Assembly: GCA_020860025.1 (NCBI GenBank)
Contig: JAJBVC010000197.1
Location: forward strand, 1 to 5,325
Length of the DNA stretch: 5,325 nucleotides
Reading direction: 5' to 3'
From: Clostridiales bacterium
GTDB taxonomy: Bacteria; Bacillota; Clostridia; Oscillospirales; Acutalibacteraceae
The position numbers and the translations under genes were made by a program. Positions 1 through 5,057 of this stretch are shown in pieces (within the stretch, counting starts at the first letter, position 1; the number at the start of each line of letters is the position of its first letter). The notes beneath the pieces are model-generated. The model did not search any database and was not told the origin of the DNA. It saw only the letters and a list, made by a program, of their open reading frames with translations.

Positions 1-72
1 ATTATAGATACAGCTTTAGTTTTAATTTTACCGTTAAAATTAGATAAATTAGATATTATTGAAAGGAACTGA
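1..72 (+). CDS. C-terminal end of an unidentified upstream protein (partial)
   Basis: Frame 1 is open from the left edge to a TGA at 70-72 and encodes 23 residues, hydrophobic at first (IIDTALVLILPL) and then charged (KLDKLDIIERN). The other two forward frames hit stops within the first 50 bases. The next gene starts 6 bases after this stop, and its ribosome binding site (GAAAGGA, 61-67) lies inside this reading frame, which is the spacing expected inside an operon. The hydrophobic-then-polar tail would suit the last membrane segment of an ABC permease partnering the following ATPase, but this is inference from position only. The fragment is too short to identify, and chance openness of a 72-base frame in AT-rich DNA cannot be excluded. 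Confidence 0.45.
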   Translation: MIDTALVLILPLKLDKLDIIERN

Positions 73-78
73 CTATAT

Positions 79-708
79 ATGACTGTTAATGTAGTAAATT
101 ATACTAAAATTCTAAAAAAGAACACCGTATTGGATGATGTGAACTGTACTTTTCAATCAGGCAGGATTTACGGATTTTGTGGGAAAAACGGCTGTGGAAA
201 AACGATGCTTTTAAGGGCAATCGCAGGGCTGATATTACCTACGAGCGGCTATGTATGTATTGACGATAAAATCATTGGTAAGGATATAGAATTTCCTAAT
301 TCAATAGGTTTAATTATTGAAAATATGAATATGATAGGAGAATATACGGCGTTTCAAAATTTAAAATTGCTGGCTAAAATCAAAAAAGTTGCTACGGATA
401 AAGATATTAAAAATGCTTTATTAGCAGTAGGTCTTGATTATAACGATAAAAAAACCGTAAAAAAATTTTCACTCGGTATGAAGCAAAAACTTAATATTGC
501 CCAATCAATTATGGAACACCCTAAAATGATTTTACTTGATGAACCTACAAATGCACTTGATGATGAAAGCGTAAAAGGAATAAGAAAAACTTTACTTAAA
601 CTAAAAGCACAGGACTGTTTAATTATAATTGCAAGTCATAACAAGGAGGATATTGATGTGCTTTGCGACGAAATTATTGAAATATCCAATGGGAGGATTA
701 AGCAGTGA
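79..708 (+). CDS. ABC transporter ATP-binding protein
   Basis: This is a complete 209-residue single nucleotide-binding domain that would hydrolyse ATP on the cytoplasmic face to drive a membrane export complex. Visible motifs are Walker A GKNGCGKT at 35-42, a signature FSLGMKQ at 130-136 in place of LSGGQ, Walker B ILLDEP at 151-156 with catalytic E155, D-loop ALD at 159-161 and switch histidine H187. The Q-loop position reads IIENMN (79-84) with E81 where many ABC ATPases have glutamine. This IIE-type loop recalls the bacitracin/lantibiotic-export (BcrA/CcmA-like) ATPases of Firmicutes, and the length fits that group. The ATG at 79 is preceded by GAAAGGA with an 11-base spacer. The stop overlaps the next GTG start by 4 bases, so translation is probably coupled. 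No permease is encoded downstream; it may be upstream of the window. The ATPase assignment is firm, the substrate unknown. Confidence 0.93.
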   Translation: MTVNVVNYTKILKKNTVLDDVNCTFQSGRIYGFCGKNGCGKTMLLRAIAGLILPTSGYVCIDDKIIGKDIEFPNSIGLIIENMNMIGEYTAFQNLKLLAKIKKVATDKDIKNALLAVGLDYNDKKTVKKFSLGMKQKLNIAQSIMEHPKMILLDEPTNALDDESVKGIRKTLLKLKAQDCLIIIASHNKEDIDVLCDEIIEISNGRIKQ

Positions 709-1220
709 AAAAAGCCACCAAAATAATCATATTATTTATATGCATTTGCGTAATCGTTTTTGCAGGACTTAAATTTTTTGGAATAAGTAATTCCGCCACA
801 AATGATTTTTCAGATGGCGAATCCTACCAAATTGCAAGCTGGGAAAGCAAAAAGAGCGAAAACGGTTGTGTTTTAACCTTAACTTTTTATAGCAATAATA
901 CGGTGAATATTGATTGCACTTTAGAAAGTTCAACAAATGCTTTTTATAATATGGATGATTTAGTCGATTTGGATTATAAATCAAGAATAATCAGATCTAA
1001 TGCAGAGTATAGTGACGGTGGCGATTGCTATGCAAGTATCGTTCCAAATGACTGTACCGGTGTAATAATTGACGATAATTTATACGAAGTCAGTGTTGCA
1101 AAAGTAATCGTCGAAAACTCTGAGATTACTTTTAAATATGTTGTAGCAGACCTAAATCATATGGATGAGCATAGCGTAAGCTTAATTGATGAAAACGGAA
1201 AGGAGCATAAAATTATTTAA
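705..1220 (+). CDS. Membrane-anchored extracytoplasmic protein, unknown function
   Basis: This 171-residue protein is not recognised. It begins with a short basic stretch (MKKATK) and one hydrophobic segment at about 7-25, acting as an uncleaved anchor or signal peptide. The remaining ~145 residues are acidic and rich in alternating beta-type stretches (for example CVLTLTFYS, VIVENSEITFKYVVADL), which suggests a small beta-sandwich-like domain outside the membrane. Four cysteines (C55, C71, C108, C117) lie in that domain and could form two disulfides; two more are inside the hydrophobic segment. The GTG start at 705 is supported by GGGAGG at 691-696 with an 8-base spacer and by the GTGA overlap with the ATPase stop. 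Lying between an export-type ATPase and a secreted protein, it could be an accessory, immunity or processing factor. That is inference from context; no catalytic motif is visible. Confidence 0.8.
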   Translation: MKKATKIIILFICICVIVFAGLKFFGISNSATNDFSDGESYQIASWESKKSENGCVLTLTFYSNNTVNIDCTLESSTNAFYNMDDLVDLDYKSRIIRSNAEYSDGGDCYASIVPNDCTGVIIDDNLYEVSVAKVIVENSEITFKYVVADLNHMDEHSVSLIDENGKEHKII

Positions 1221-1243
1221 TATAAACTCAGAAAGGAAAATAT

Positions 1244-1696
1244 ATGACTGTTAAAAATTATAATAAAAAACTTATGTTTACAATTCTTGCTTTAATTGTT
1301 ATTACGACTATATCACTGAGTGGGTTGGTTGCCTATGCGTATTCAGATAATAATATATCTTATAGCTTTACTATTAGAGCAAGTCAAGCAGTATCTAAAT
1401 ACTCAGAAGATGAGTTTAGAAATACATATAATAATGATAATGCGTGGAAAGTTAATTTGAGATCTTCCGGCGAAGGTTCAAGCACTATCACTTATTTTAG
1501 ACTATGCTTAGAAGATAATTCTGGTGTCTCAAGTTGGCATTCTGTAGTTCAAGGCTCAGGTTCGCATTATTATAGTGCTTGGGATGGTGCAGATCACACA
1601 CATGTTTATTTACAGGGTAAAAATAATAATAACACTACTAAAACTTATACTGTTTCAGGATATTGGGATGAAGAAACCGGTATTTCTCCTGACTAA
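1244..1696 (+). CDS. Small secreted protein resembling the DUF2712 family
   Basis: This 150-residue precursor has a classical Sec signal peptide: basic residues at 5-9, a hydrophobic core at about 10-29, and an AYA motif (30-32) giving probable cleavage before Y33. The mature part of about 118 residues is rich in Ser, Asn, Thr, Tyr and Trp, has a single cysteine (C88), and looks beta-rich. Phrases such as NAWKVNL (66-72), QGSGSHYYSA (103-112) and the C-terminal SGYWDEETG (138-146) match my recollection of DUF2712, a family of unknown function in Firmicutes; no search was run. The ATG is preceded by GAAAGGA (1231-1237) with a 6-base spacer, and the gene ends in tandem TAA TAA stops. It starts 23 bases after the membrane-anchored protein and is probably the last gene of the operon, so it may be the cargo or effector of the ABC module. 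Its role is unknown. Confidence 0.82.
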   Translation: MTVKNYNKKLMFTILALIVITTISLSGLVAYAYSDNNISYSFTIRASQAVSKYSEDEFRNTYNNDNAWKVNLRSSGEGSSTITYFRLCLEDNSGVSSWHSVVQGSGSHYYSAWDGADHTHVYLQGKNNNNTTKTYTVSGYWDEETGISPD

Positions 1697-1731
1697 TAAG
1701 TAATATATCTTTTCCGTTTTCATCTTTTTTA

Positions 1732-1768
1732 AAGAGGTTGTCTCACGATTTTAGTGAAGCAACCTCTT
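1732..1768 (+). terminator. Terminator-like hairpin after the ABC/secreted-protein operon
   Basis: AAGAGGTTG (1732-1740) pairs perfectly with CAACCTCTT (1760-1768). Inside the 19-base loop, TCAC (1743-1746) can pair with GTGA (1754-1757), making a longer interrupted stem. It lies 36 bases after the stop of the secreted protein, and the sequence after it is moderately T-rich (TCTTATTGTT), so it could end the operon transcript. The T-tract is poor for an intrinsic terminator, so an alternative is an end sequence of a degenerate mobile element. Confidence 0.5.
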
Positions 1769-1790
1769 ATTGTTCGGCAATAGCTGAAAA

Positions 1791-1809
1791 CCCCCGGTTC
1801 TACCGGGGG
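1791..1809. repeat. GC-rich hairpin, possible IS200/IS605-type end relic
   Basis: CCCCCGGT (1791-1798) and ACCGGGGG (1802-1809) form a perfect 8-bp stem with a 3-base loop TCT. It is by far the most GC-rich spot in an AT-rich region and has no T-tract on the plus side. Short, GC-rich subterminal hairpins with tiny loops are the recognition structures of IS200/IS605 transposons and of REP-like derivatives. No tnpA or tnpB reading frame is nearby, so this would be a solo end or a non-autonomous remnant. The mobile-element link is inference. Confidence 0.45.
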
Positions 1810-1940
1810 AAACAGAAAGCTTCAGTAAAAATAAAACCACCGAGAAAATACAAAACGATTGAGATAATGCTTGTGGATGACGGTATTTTTTACCCATATT
1901 ATTAAGAAAAATCCCGGTTATTTCGGACTTTTTCGACAGA

Positions 1941-1972
1941 TTAAAAGCGTTCGGGCGGTCGAACGCTTTTAA
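1941..1972 (-). terminator. Strong intrinsic terminator hairpin of the minus-strand gene
   Basis: TTAAAAGCGTTCG (1941-1953) is perfectly complementary to CGAACGCTTTTAA (1960-1972), giving a 13-bp stem with a 6-base loop. On the minus strand it starts 33 bases after the stop codon of the 2006-2674 gene and has GCTTTTAAT on its 3' side, as expected for an intrinsic terminator. Because it is symmetric, with T-runs on both strands, it could also stop read-through from the left operon. Confidence 0.75.
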
Positions 1973-2005
1973 TATATTTATCAATTAAAAATGTTAAATT
2001 TAATA

Positions 2006-2674
2006 TTACTCAGACCATGTATAATCGTCAATGCAATAGATACACTCTATAATTCTTAATGTTTTATCTCGACTTGAATTTAAGTAATTTACAGCTGAAT
2101 TATATGAGTGAATCGTACCCTGTCCAGAAACAAATTCGGATGATTCAAAAACAAATTCACTTAAAAATTCCGGTTGATTTTCATATTGCTCGTTATATTC
2201 ATTTAAAATTTCAAGAAAATCACTTTTCGCTTCGCTGTTGTCGATTTTATTTACAAGCTCTGTCAGATATGAATATGCCGATTCACATTCCTTTTCATAT
2301 TGTTCAGCCCATTCATACAAAACTTCGATTTCATCTGACGGATTTTTTGCGCTGTTAAATTTTTCGGTATAATTTTTATCTATCGGATTATTATTAAGCT
2401 TATCTGAAATGCTTGAGCTGCACTGGCTGAACATACATTCATATTCGTGACAGGGAAGCAAATTCTCATTATCTTCGTCTGCGTCGGTATCTATATTTGT
2501 ATTTGTATTTGTATCTGTTTCGCTTTTGCTGACTACAGATAAATTTGTCTGAGATGATTCGCTTGTAATAATATTATTATCTTCACTGCCGGTTAAATTA
2601 ACGGCTTGACCTACGCCGAATCCGACTAAAATTCCAATCGCAAGAAAAACTACGCTTAAAATAACTTTTTTCAT
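2006..2674 (-). CDS. Exported Cys-rich protein, possibly LprI/DUF1311-like
   Basis: This is a 222-residue protein starting at the ATG complementary to 2672-2674. That start is chosen because AAAGGAGAT (complement of 2682-2690) lies 7 bases upstream; a longer frame back to 2773 would run through the promoter. Residues 1-3 are MKK, and a hydrophobic segment at 4-26 acts as a signal or anchor; it lacks an obvious lipobox cysteine. Residues 30-72 form a low-complexity Ser/Thr/Asn/Asp linker, followed by a largely helical acidic domain with six cysteines (75, 80, 85, 130, 211, 214). The C-terminal GQGTIHSYNSAVNYLNSSRDKT (184-205) recalls the Gly-rich turn and RDRTL-type helix of LprI/DUF1311 lysozyme-inhibitor-like proteins; this resemblance is from memory and weak. 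It is monocistronic with its own promoter and terminator, and faces outward. Function unproven. Confidence 0.82.
   Translation of the reverse strand: MKKVILSVVFLAIGILVGFGVGQAVNLTGSEDNNIITSESSQTNLSVVSKSETDTNTNTNIDTDADEDNENLLPCHEYECMFSQCSSSISDKLNNNPIDKNYTEKFNSAKNPSDEIEVLYEWAEQYEKECESAYSYLTELVNKIDNSEAKSDFLEILNEYNEQYENQPEFLSEFVFESSEFVSGQGTIHSYNSAVNYLNSSRDKTLRIIECIYCIDDYTWSE
2495..2518 (-). repeat. In-frame hexanucleotide repeat in the linker
   Basis: Three perfect ATTTGT units (2495-2512) are followed by ATCTGT (2513-2518) and preceded by a degenerate ATCTAT (2489-2494). On the coding strand this gives the alternating Thr-Asn/Asp run at about residues 54-63 of the exported protein. Because the unit is 6 bp, copy-number changes would alter linker length without breaking the frame. 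Confidence 0.75.
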
Positions 2675-2710
2675 AATTAAAATCTCCTTTAAAATAAATA
2701 TTCTACTAAG

Positions 2711-2739
2711 AGTATATATTACAAAAATTTTTTTGTCAA
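2711..2739 (-). promoter_or_regulatory. Sigma-A promoter of the exported Cys-rich protein gene
   Basis: On the minus strand, a perfect -35 TTGACA (complement of 2734-2739) is separated by exactly 17 bases from a -10 TATACT (complement of 2711-2716). Transcription would begin at about 2704, only some 14 bases before the Shine-Dalgarno. T-rich tracts upstream of the -35 (2742-2758 on the plus strand) could act as an UP element. The near-consensus match suggests a strong, mainly constitutive promoter. Confidence 0.85.
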
Positions 2740-2767
2740 TATTTTTTGTTAATATTTTGTAATAAAG

Positions 2768-2796
2768 TTGCAATATTTTTTTAACTATGTTATTAT
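2768..2796 (+). promoter_or_regulatory. Candidate promoter for glmS (extended -10)
   Basis: TTGCAA (2768-2773) is followed after 17 bases by TATTAT (2791-2796), which is preceded by TGT, forming an extended -10 (TGnTATTAT). Transcription would start near 2803 and give about 100 bases of leader before the ribozyme cleavage site. The leader has two small possible hairpins: ACCGT/ACGGT at 2807-2811/2829-2833 and GGTG/CACC at 2850-2853/2858-2861. It is divergent from the minus-strand promoter, with 28 bases between the two -35 elements. Confidence 0.6.
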
Positions 2797-2861
2797 CTGT
2801 TATAGTACCGTGCGGGAATTAAACTTATACGGTTCTTATTAGACCGCTCGGTGTATGCACC

Positions 2862-2897
2862 TTGACAATTTAATATGCGTATTCACTTCATAATTTT
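2862..2897. repeat. Upstream arm of an inverted repeat bracketing glmS
   Basis: The segment consists of TTGACAATTT (2862-2871), an extra AATAT, GCGT (2877-2880), an extra AT, and TCACTTCATAATTTT (2883-2897). Removing the two extra pieces leaves 29 bases that are the exact reverse complement of 4934-4962, just after the glmS stop. This arm ends 8 bases before the predicted ribozyme cleavage point. Confidence 0.85.
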
Positions 2898-2901
2898 TCT
2901 T

Positions 2902-3051
2902 CATAGCGCCATGAGCCTGATTTATTATCAGGATGACGAGGAAAAGAGTTATCGAAAATTCGGCGGATGCTCTTTCGTACCTCCTTCGGTGCGTGATGGA
3001 AGGACAAAACCCTTTGGTAACAAAGGAAACAAACACCTTTCAGCGAAGGAA
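2902..3051 (+). ncRNA. glmS ribozyme (GlcN6P-activated self-cleaving leader)
   Basis: This cis-acting catalytic RNA cleaves its own mRNA when glucosamine-6-phosphate binds as cofactor, lowering glmS expression. The conserved pieces are in order: cleavage context A|GCGCC with the cut between A2905 and G2906; P1 CCTGAT/ATCAGG (2916-2921/2927-2932); GACGAGG (2935-2941); TTATCGA (2949-2955); and TTCGGCGGATG (2959-2969), whose GGCG can pair with CGCC of the 5' end in the pseudoknotted core. P3 is AAAGAG/CTCTTT (2943-2948/2970-2975), extended by a 6-bp stem at 2976-2981/2988-2993 with one G-U pair. P4 is GGAAGG/CCTTTC (2998-3003/3036-3041, one G-U), enclosing P4a CCTTTG/CAAAGG (3011-3016/3021-3026) with a GTAA (GNRA) loop. 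It lies 68 bases before the glmS start, as expected for the family. The 3' boundary is approximate. Confidence 0.96.
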
Positions 3052-3118
3052 TTATTTTGAATTTTAAGTCATAAACTATTGTTGCTATGACTACACTATA
3101 AAGAAATGGAGAATTATT

Positions 3119-4927
3119 ATGTGTGGAATTATAGGTTATACGGGCTACAGCGAAGCTAAAGGAATATTATTAAAGGGTCTTAAATCCCTTGAATACCGTG
3201 GTTATGACAGTGCAGGCATTGCTGTCTATCATCCCGATTTTAAAGAGTGCCTTGTCAGCAAATGCAAGGGGAGAGTTAAAAATCTTGAGAGCAAAACGAG
3301 CGATATTAAAGGTACTTCAGGTATAGGTCATACTCGTTGGGCGACTCACGGAGGAGTGACCGACAGTAATTCGCACCCTCACAAATTCGGCGAAGTTACA
3401 CTTGTGCATAACGGAATTATAGAAAATTACGAAACGATTAAAAATACCCTCAACATTGCCGACAAGCTTAAATCTCAAACGGACAGTGAGATTGCTGCGG
3501 CTTTGATAGACAAATGCTTTAAAGGCGACCCTTGCAAAGCTATTTGCGACGCTGTTAAGAAGCTTACGGGTACTTACGCCTTTGCCGTTATGTTTGATAC
3601 TGTTCCAAATACAATTTTTGCTGTGAGAAACGTCAGTCCTATTGTATGCTGTCAAAACGATAACGGAGCGTATATTGCGTCTGACATTATGGCTATCGGC
3701 GAATACAGTGACAAATATTTTGTTTTACCTGAATTTTCTGTTGCTAAAATTGACAAAAACGGTTTTGAAATCACTGATTTTAACGGAAATCCCGTTTATG
3801 CCGAAGAGCTTACTGTTGATTGGGATATTAAAAACAGCGGTAAGTGCGGTTATCCTTTTTATATGGAAAAGGAAATTATGGAACAGCCGAGCGCTATTGA
3901 AAAGACAATCAATTCTCATATTAAAGACGGTCTGCCTGATTTTACCTGCGACGGTGTTGACGACTCTGTTTTTAGGGACTGTAAGAGCGTATCAATAATT
4001 GCGTGCGGTACGGCAATGCATGCGGGACTTATCGGCAAGTCGCTGATAGAAAGAGAATGTTCGGTGCCTGTCAGTGTTTATATGGCAAGCGAATTTATTT
4101 ATTGCGACCCGATTTTAAGCAGCGATACTCTTGTCATTTGCGTTTCTCAAAGCGGAGAGACGATTGATACACTTGAGGCTTTAAAGTATGCAAAGAAAAA
4201 CGGTTCGGTAACGCTATCAATCGTAAATGTGCGTGGCTCGTCCATAGCAAGAGAAAGCGATTATGTTATCTATACCGATGCCGGGCCTGAAATCGCCGTA
4301 GCGTCAACAAAGGCTTATACCACGCAGGTATCTGTATTTTATCTCATTACGGCAAAAATGGCATATCTGCGTGAATGTCTTAATTATGAGGGCGTTACAA
4401 GTTTTATCAGCGAACTGAAAGAAATTCCGAACGCTGTAAGTTATGTCCTTGAAAATCGTGATAAAATGCGCTTGCTTTCAAATATTCTTTTAACCGCCGA
4501 GCATACATTTATGATTGGCAGAGGAATGGATTATCCGTCACTATTGGAAGCGTCGCTGAAGCTCAAGGAAATATCATATATTCATTCCGAGGCTTTTGCA
4601 TCCGGTGAATTAAAGCACGGCACAATTGCACTTATTACAGACGAAACTCCCGTTATTGCTTTGATGACTCAGCAGTATCTTGCCTCAAAGCAGATTTCAA
4701 ATATAAGAGAGGTTCAGTCGAGAGGCGCCAATATGCTTGTTGTTGCACGCAGGTCGCTTGTTTCAAAAGAATTTTCAAACGTCTTTGAACTGCCCGATCT
4801 AGAGGATGAATTTATGCCGATTCCGTCGGTCGTTGCTTTACAGCTTTTAGCGTATTACGTGTCTGCTGATAAGGGTCTTGATGTTGATAAGCCTCGCAAC
4901 CTGGCAAAGGTTGTAACGGTTGAATAA
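3119..4927 (+). CDS. glmS: Glutamine-fructose-6-phosphate aminotransferase (isomerizing)
   Basis: This is full-length GlmS, 602 residues (family usually about 600-610). In the cytoplasm it converts fructose-6-phosphate and glutamine to glucosamine-6-phosphate and glutamate, the first committed step to UDP-GlcNAc for peptidoglycan. An N-terminal class-II glutaminase domain (about 1-220) begins MCGIIGY, with C2 becoming the N-terminal nucleophile after Met removal, and contains EYRGYDSAG (25-33), HTRWATHG (71-78) and HNGIIENY (97-104). SIS domain 1 (about 285-415) has ACGTAMHA (295-302), SQSGET (343-348) and STKAYTTQ (396-403). SIS domain 2 (about 455-590) has GRGMDYP (467-473) and EASLKLKEISYIHSEAF (477-493). 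The C-terminus DKPRNLAKVVTVE is the conserved tail. The ATG has GGAG at 3108-3111 with a 7-base spacer. It forms a single-gene unit between ribozyme and terminator, feedback-regulated through its product. No damage is seen. Confidence 0.98.
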   Translation: MCGIIGYTGYSEAKGILLKGLKSLEYRGYDSAGIAVYHPDFKECLVSKCKGRVKNLESKTSDIKGTSGIGHTRWATHGGVTDSNSHPHKFGEVTLVHNGIIENYETIKNTLNIADKLKSQTDSEIAAALIDKCFKGDPCKAICDAVKKLTGTYAFAVMFDTVPNTIFAVRNVSPIVCCQNDNGAYIASDIMAIGEYSDKYFVLPEFSVAKIDKNGFEITDFNGNPVYAEELTVDWDIKNSGKCGYPFYMEKEIMEQPSAIEKTINSHIKDGLPDFTCDGVDDSVFRDCKSVSIIACGTAMHAGLIGKSLIERECSVPVSVYMASEFIYCDPILSSDTLVICVSQSGETIDTLEALKYAKKNGSVTLSIVNVRGSSIARESDYVIYTDAGPEIAVASTKAYTTQVSVFYLITAKMAYLRECLNYEGVTSFISELKEIPNAVSYVLENRDKMRLLSNILLTAEHTFMIGRGMDYPSLLEASLKLKEISYIHSEAFASGELKHGTIALITDETPVIALMTQQYLASKQISNIREVQSRGANMLVVARRSLVSKEFSNVFELPDLEDEFMPIPSVVALQLLAYYVSADKGLDVDKPRNLAKVVTVE

Positions 4928-4933
4928 ATTTTT

Positions 4934-4962
4934 AAAATTATGAAGTGAACGCAAATTGTCAA
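4934..4962. repeat. Downstream arm of the inverted repeat bracketing glmS
   Basis: All 29 bases, from AAAATTATGAAGTGA through ACGCAAATTGTCAA, are the reverse complement of the matched portions of 2862-2897. The arm starts 7 bases after the glmS stop and ends 3 bases before the terminator stem. Both arms should therefore be in the same glmS transcript if transcription starts near 2803. Confidence 0.85.
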
Positions 4963-4965
4963 AAC

Positions 4966-5008
4966 AAAAATCACCGCTTTGCATTACTGCATTGACGGTG
5001 ATTTTTTT
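4966..5008 (+). terminator. Intrinsic terminator of glmS, probably bidirectional
   Basis: AAAAATCACCG (4966-4976) pairs with CGGTGATTTTT (4996-5006), followed by T-run to 5008. The loop can form an inner TGCA/TGCA stem (4980-4983/4988-4991) closed by TTAC. On the minus strand the run of A at 4966-4970 becomes a T-tract, so the same hairpin can also end the convergent membrane-protein gene whose stop is at 5058. Confidence 0.9.
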
Positions 5009-5057
5009 GCGTATATTTTATTGTAAAAAAATGTATAAGACAGCCAATTACAGCCGA

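Larger units (their letters stand above)
1697..2005. other. Gene-free intergenic stretch with three hairpins
   Basis: About 310 bases between two convergent genes. I see no credible coding region: the only long open frame, on the minus strand, lacks a Shine-Dalgarno and reads straight through two of the hairpins. The stretch holds, in order, a terminator-like stem (1732-1768), a GC-rich hairpin unlike its surroundings (1791-1809), about 130 bases of featureless AT-rich sequence, and a long perfect hairpin (1941-1972). The cluster of unrelated inverted repeats suggests an old insertion or recombination scar. Confidence 0.6.

Noticed and set aside
1751..1984. Minus-strand open frame of 77 codons in the intergenic stretch
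   Set aside because: It reads through both the GC-rich hairpin and the 13-bp terminator, has no Shine-Dalgarno, and its translation shows no domain-like pattern.
2059..2358. Plus-strand open frame of 99 codons opposite the exported protein gene
   Set aside because: Shadow of the minus-strand gene, which has a promoter, Shine-Dalgarno, signal segment and terminator.
2489..2518. Possible CRISPR-like or tandem-repeat array
   Set aside because: The units are only 6 bp, contiguous, in frame and inside a coding sequence; this is a simple repeat.
2675..2773. Upstream extension (33 residues) of the minus-strand exported protein
   Set aside because: The extension covers the promoter and the Shine-Dalgarno. 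The internal ATG at 2674 has AAAGGAGAT at the right distance and gives a proper signal-type N-terminus.
2862..2894. TTGACA (2862) with CATAAT (2889) as a glmS promoter
   Set aside because: The spacing is 21 bases, too long for sigma-A, and the start would fall only a few bases before the ribozyme cleavage site. The TTGACA is better explained as part of the inverted repeat. It cannot be fully excluded that CATAAT alone serves as a -10.
2839..3060. Short open frames on both strands (2839-3036 minus, 2875-3060 plus)
   Set aside because: They overlap the structured glmS ribozyme, whose conservation explains the sequence; no ribosome binding sites are seen.
3317..3998. Open frames inside glmS (3317-3655 minus, 3642-3998 plus, 3725-3919 minus)
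   Set aside because: Shadows of the clearly coding glmS frame, with no start signals of their own.
4934..4962. Minus-strand promoter in the downstream repeat arm (TTGACA then TAATTT)
   Set aside because: The -10 match is poor (spacer 16, TAATTT), and it would drive antisense transcription of glmS with no other support.
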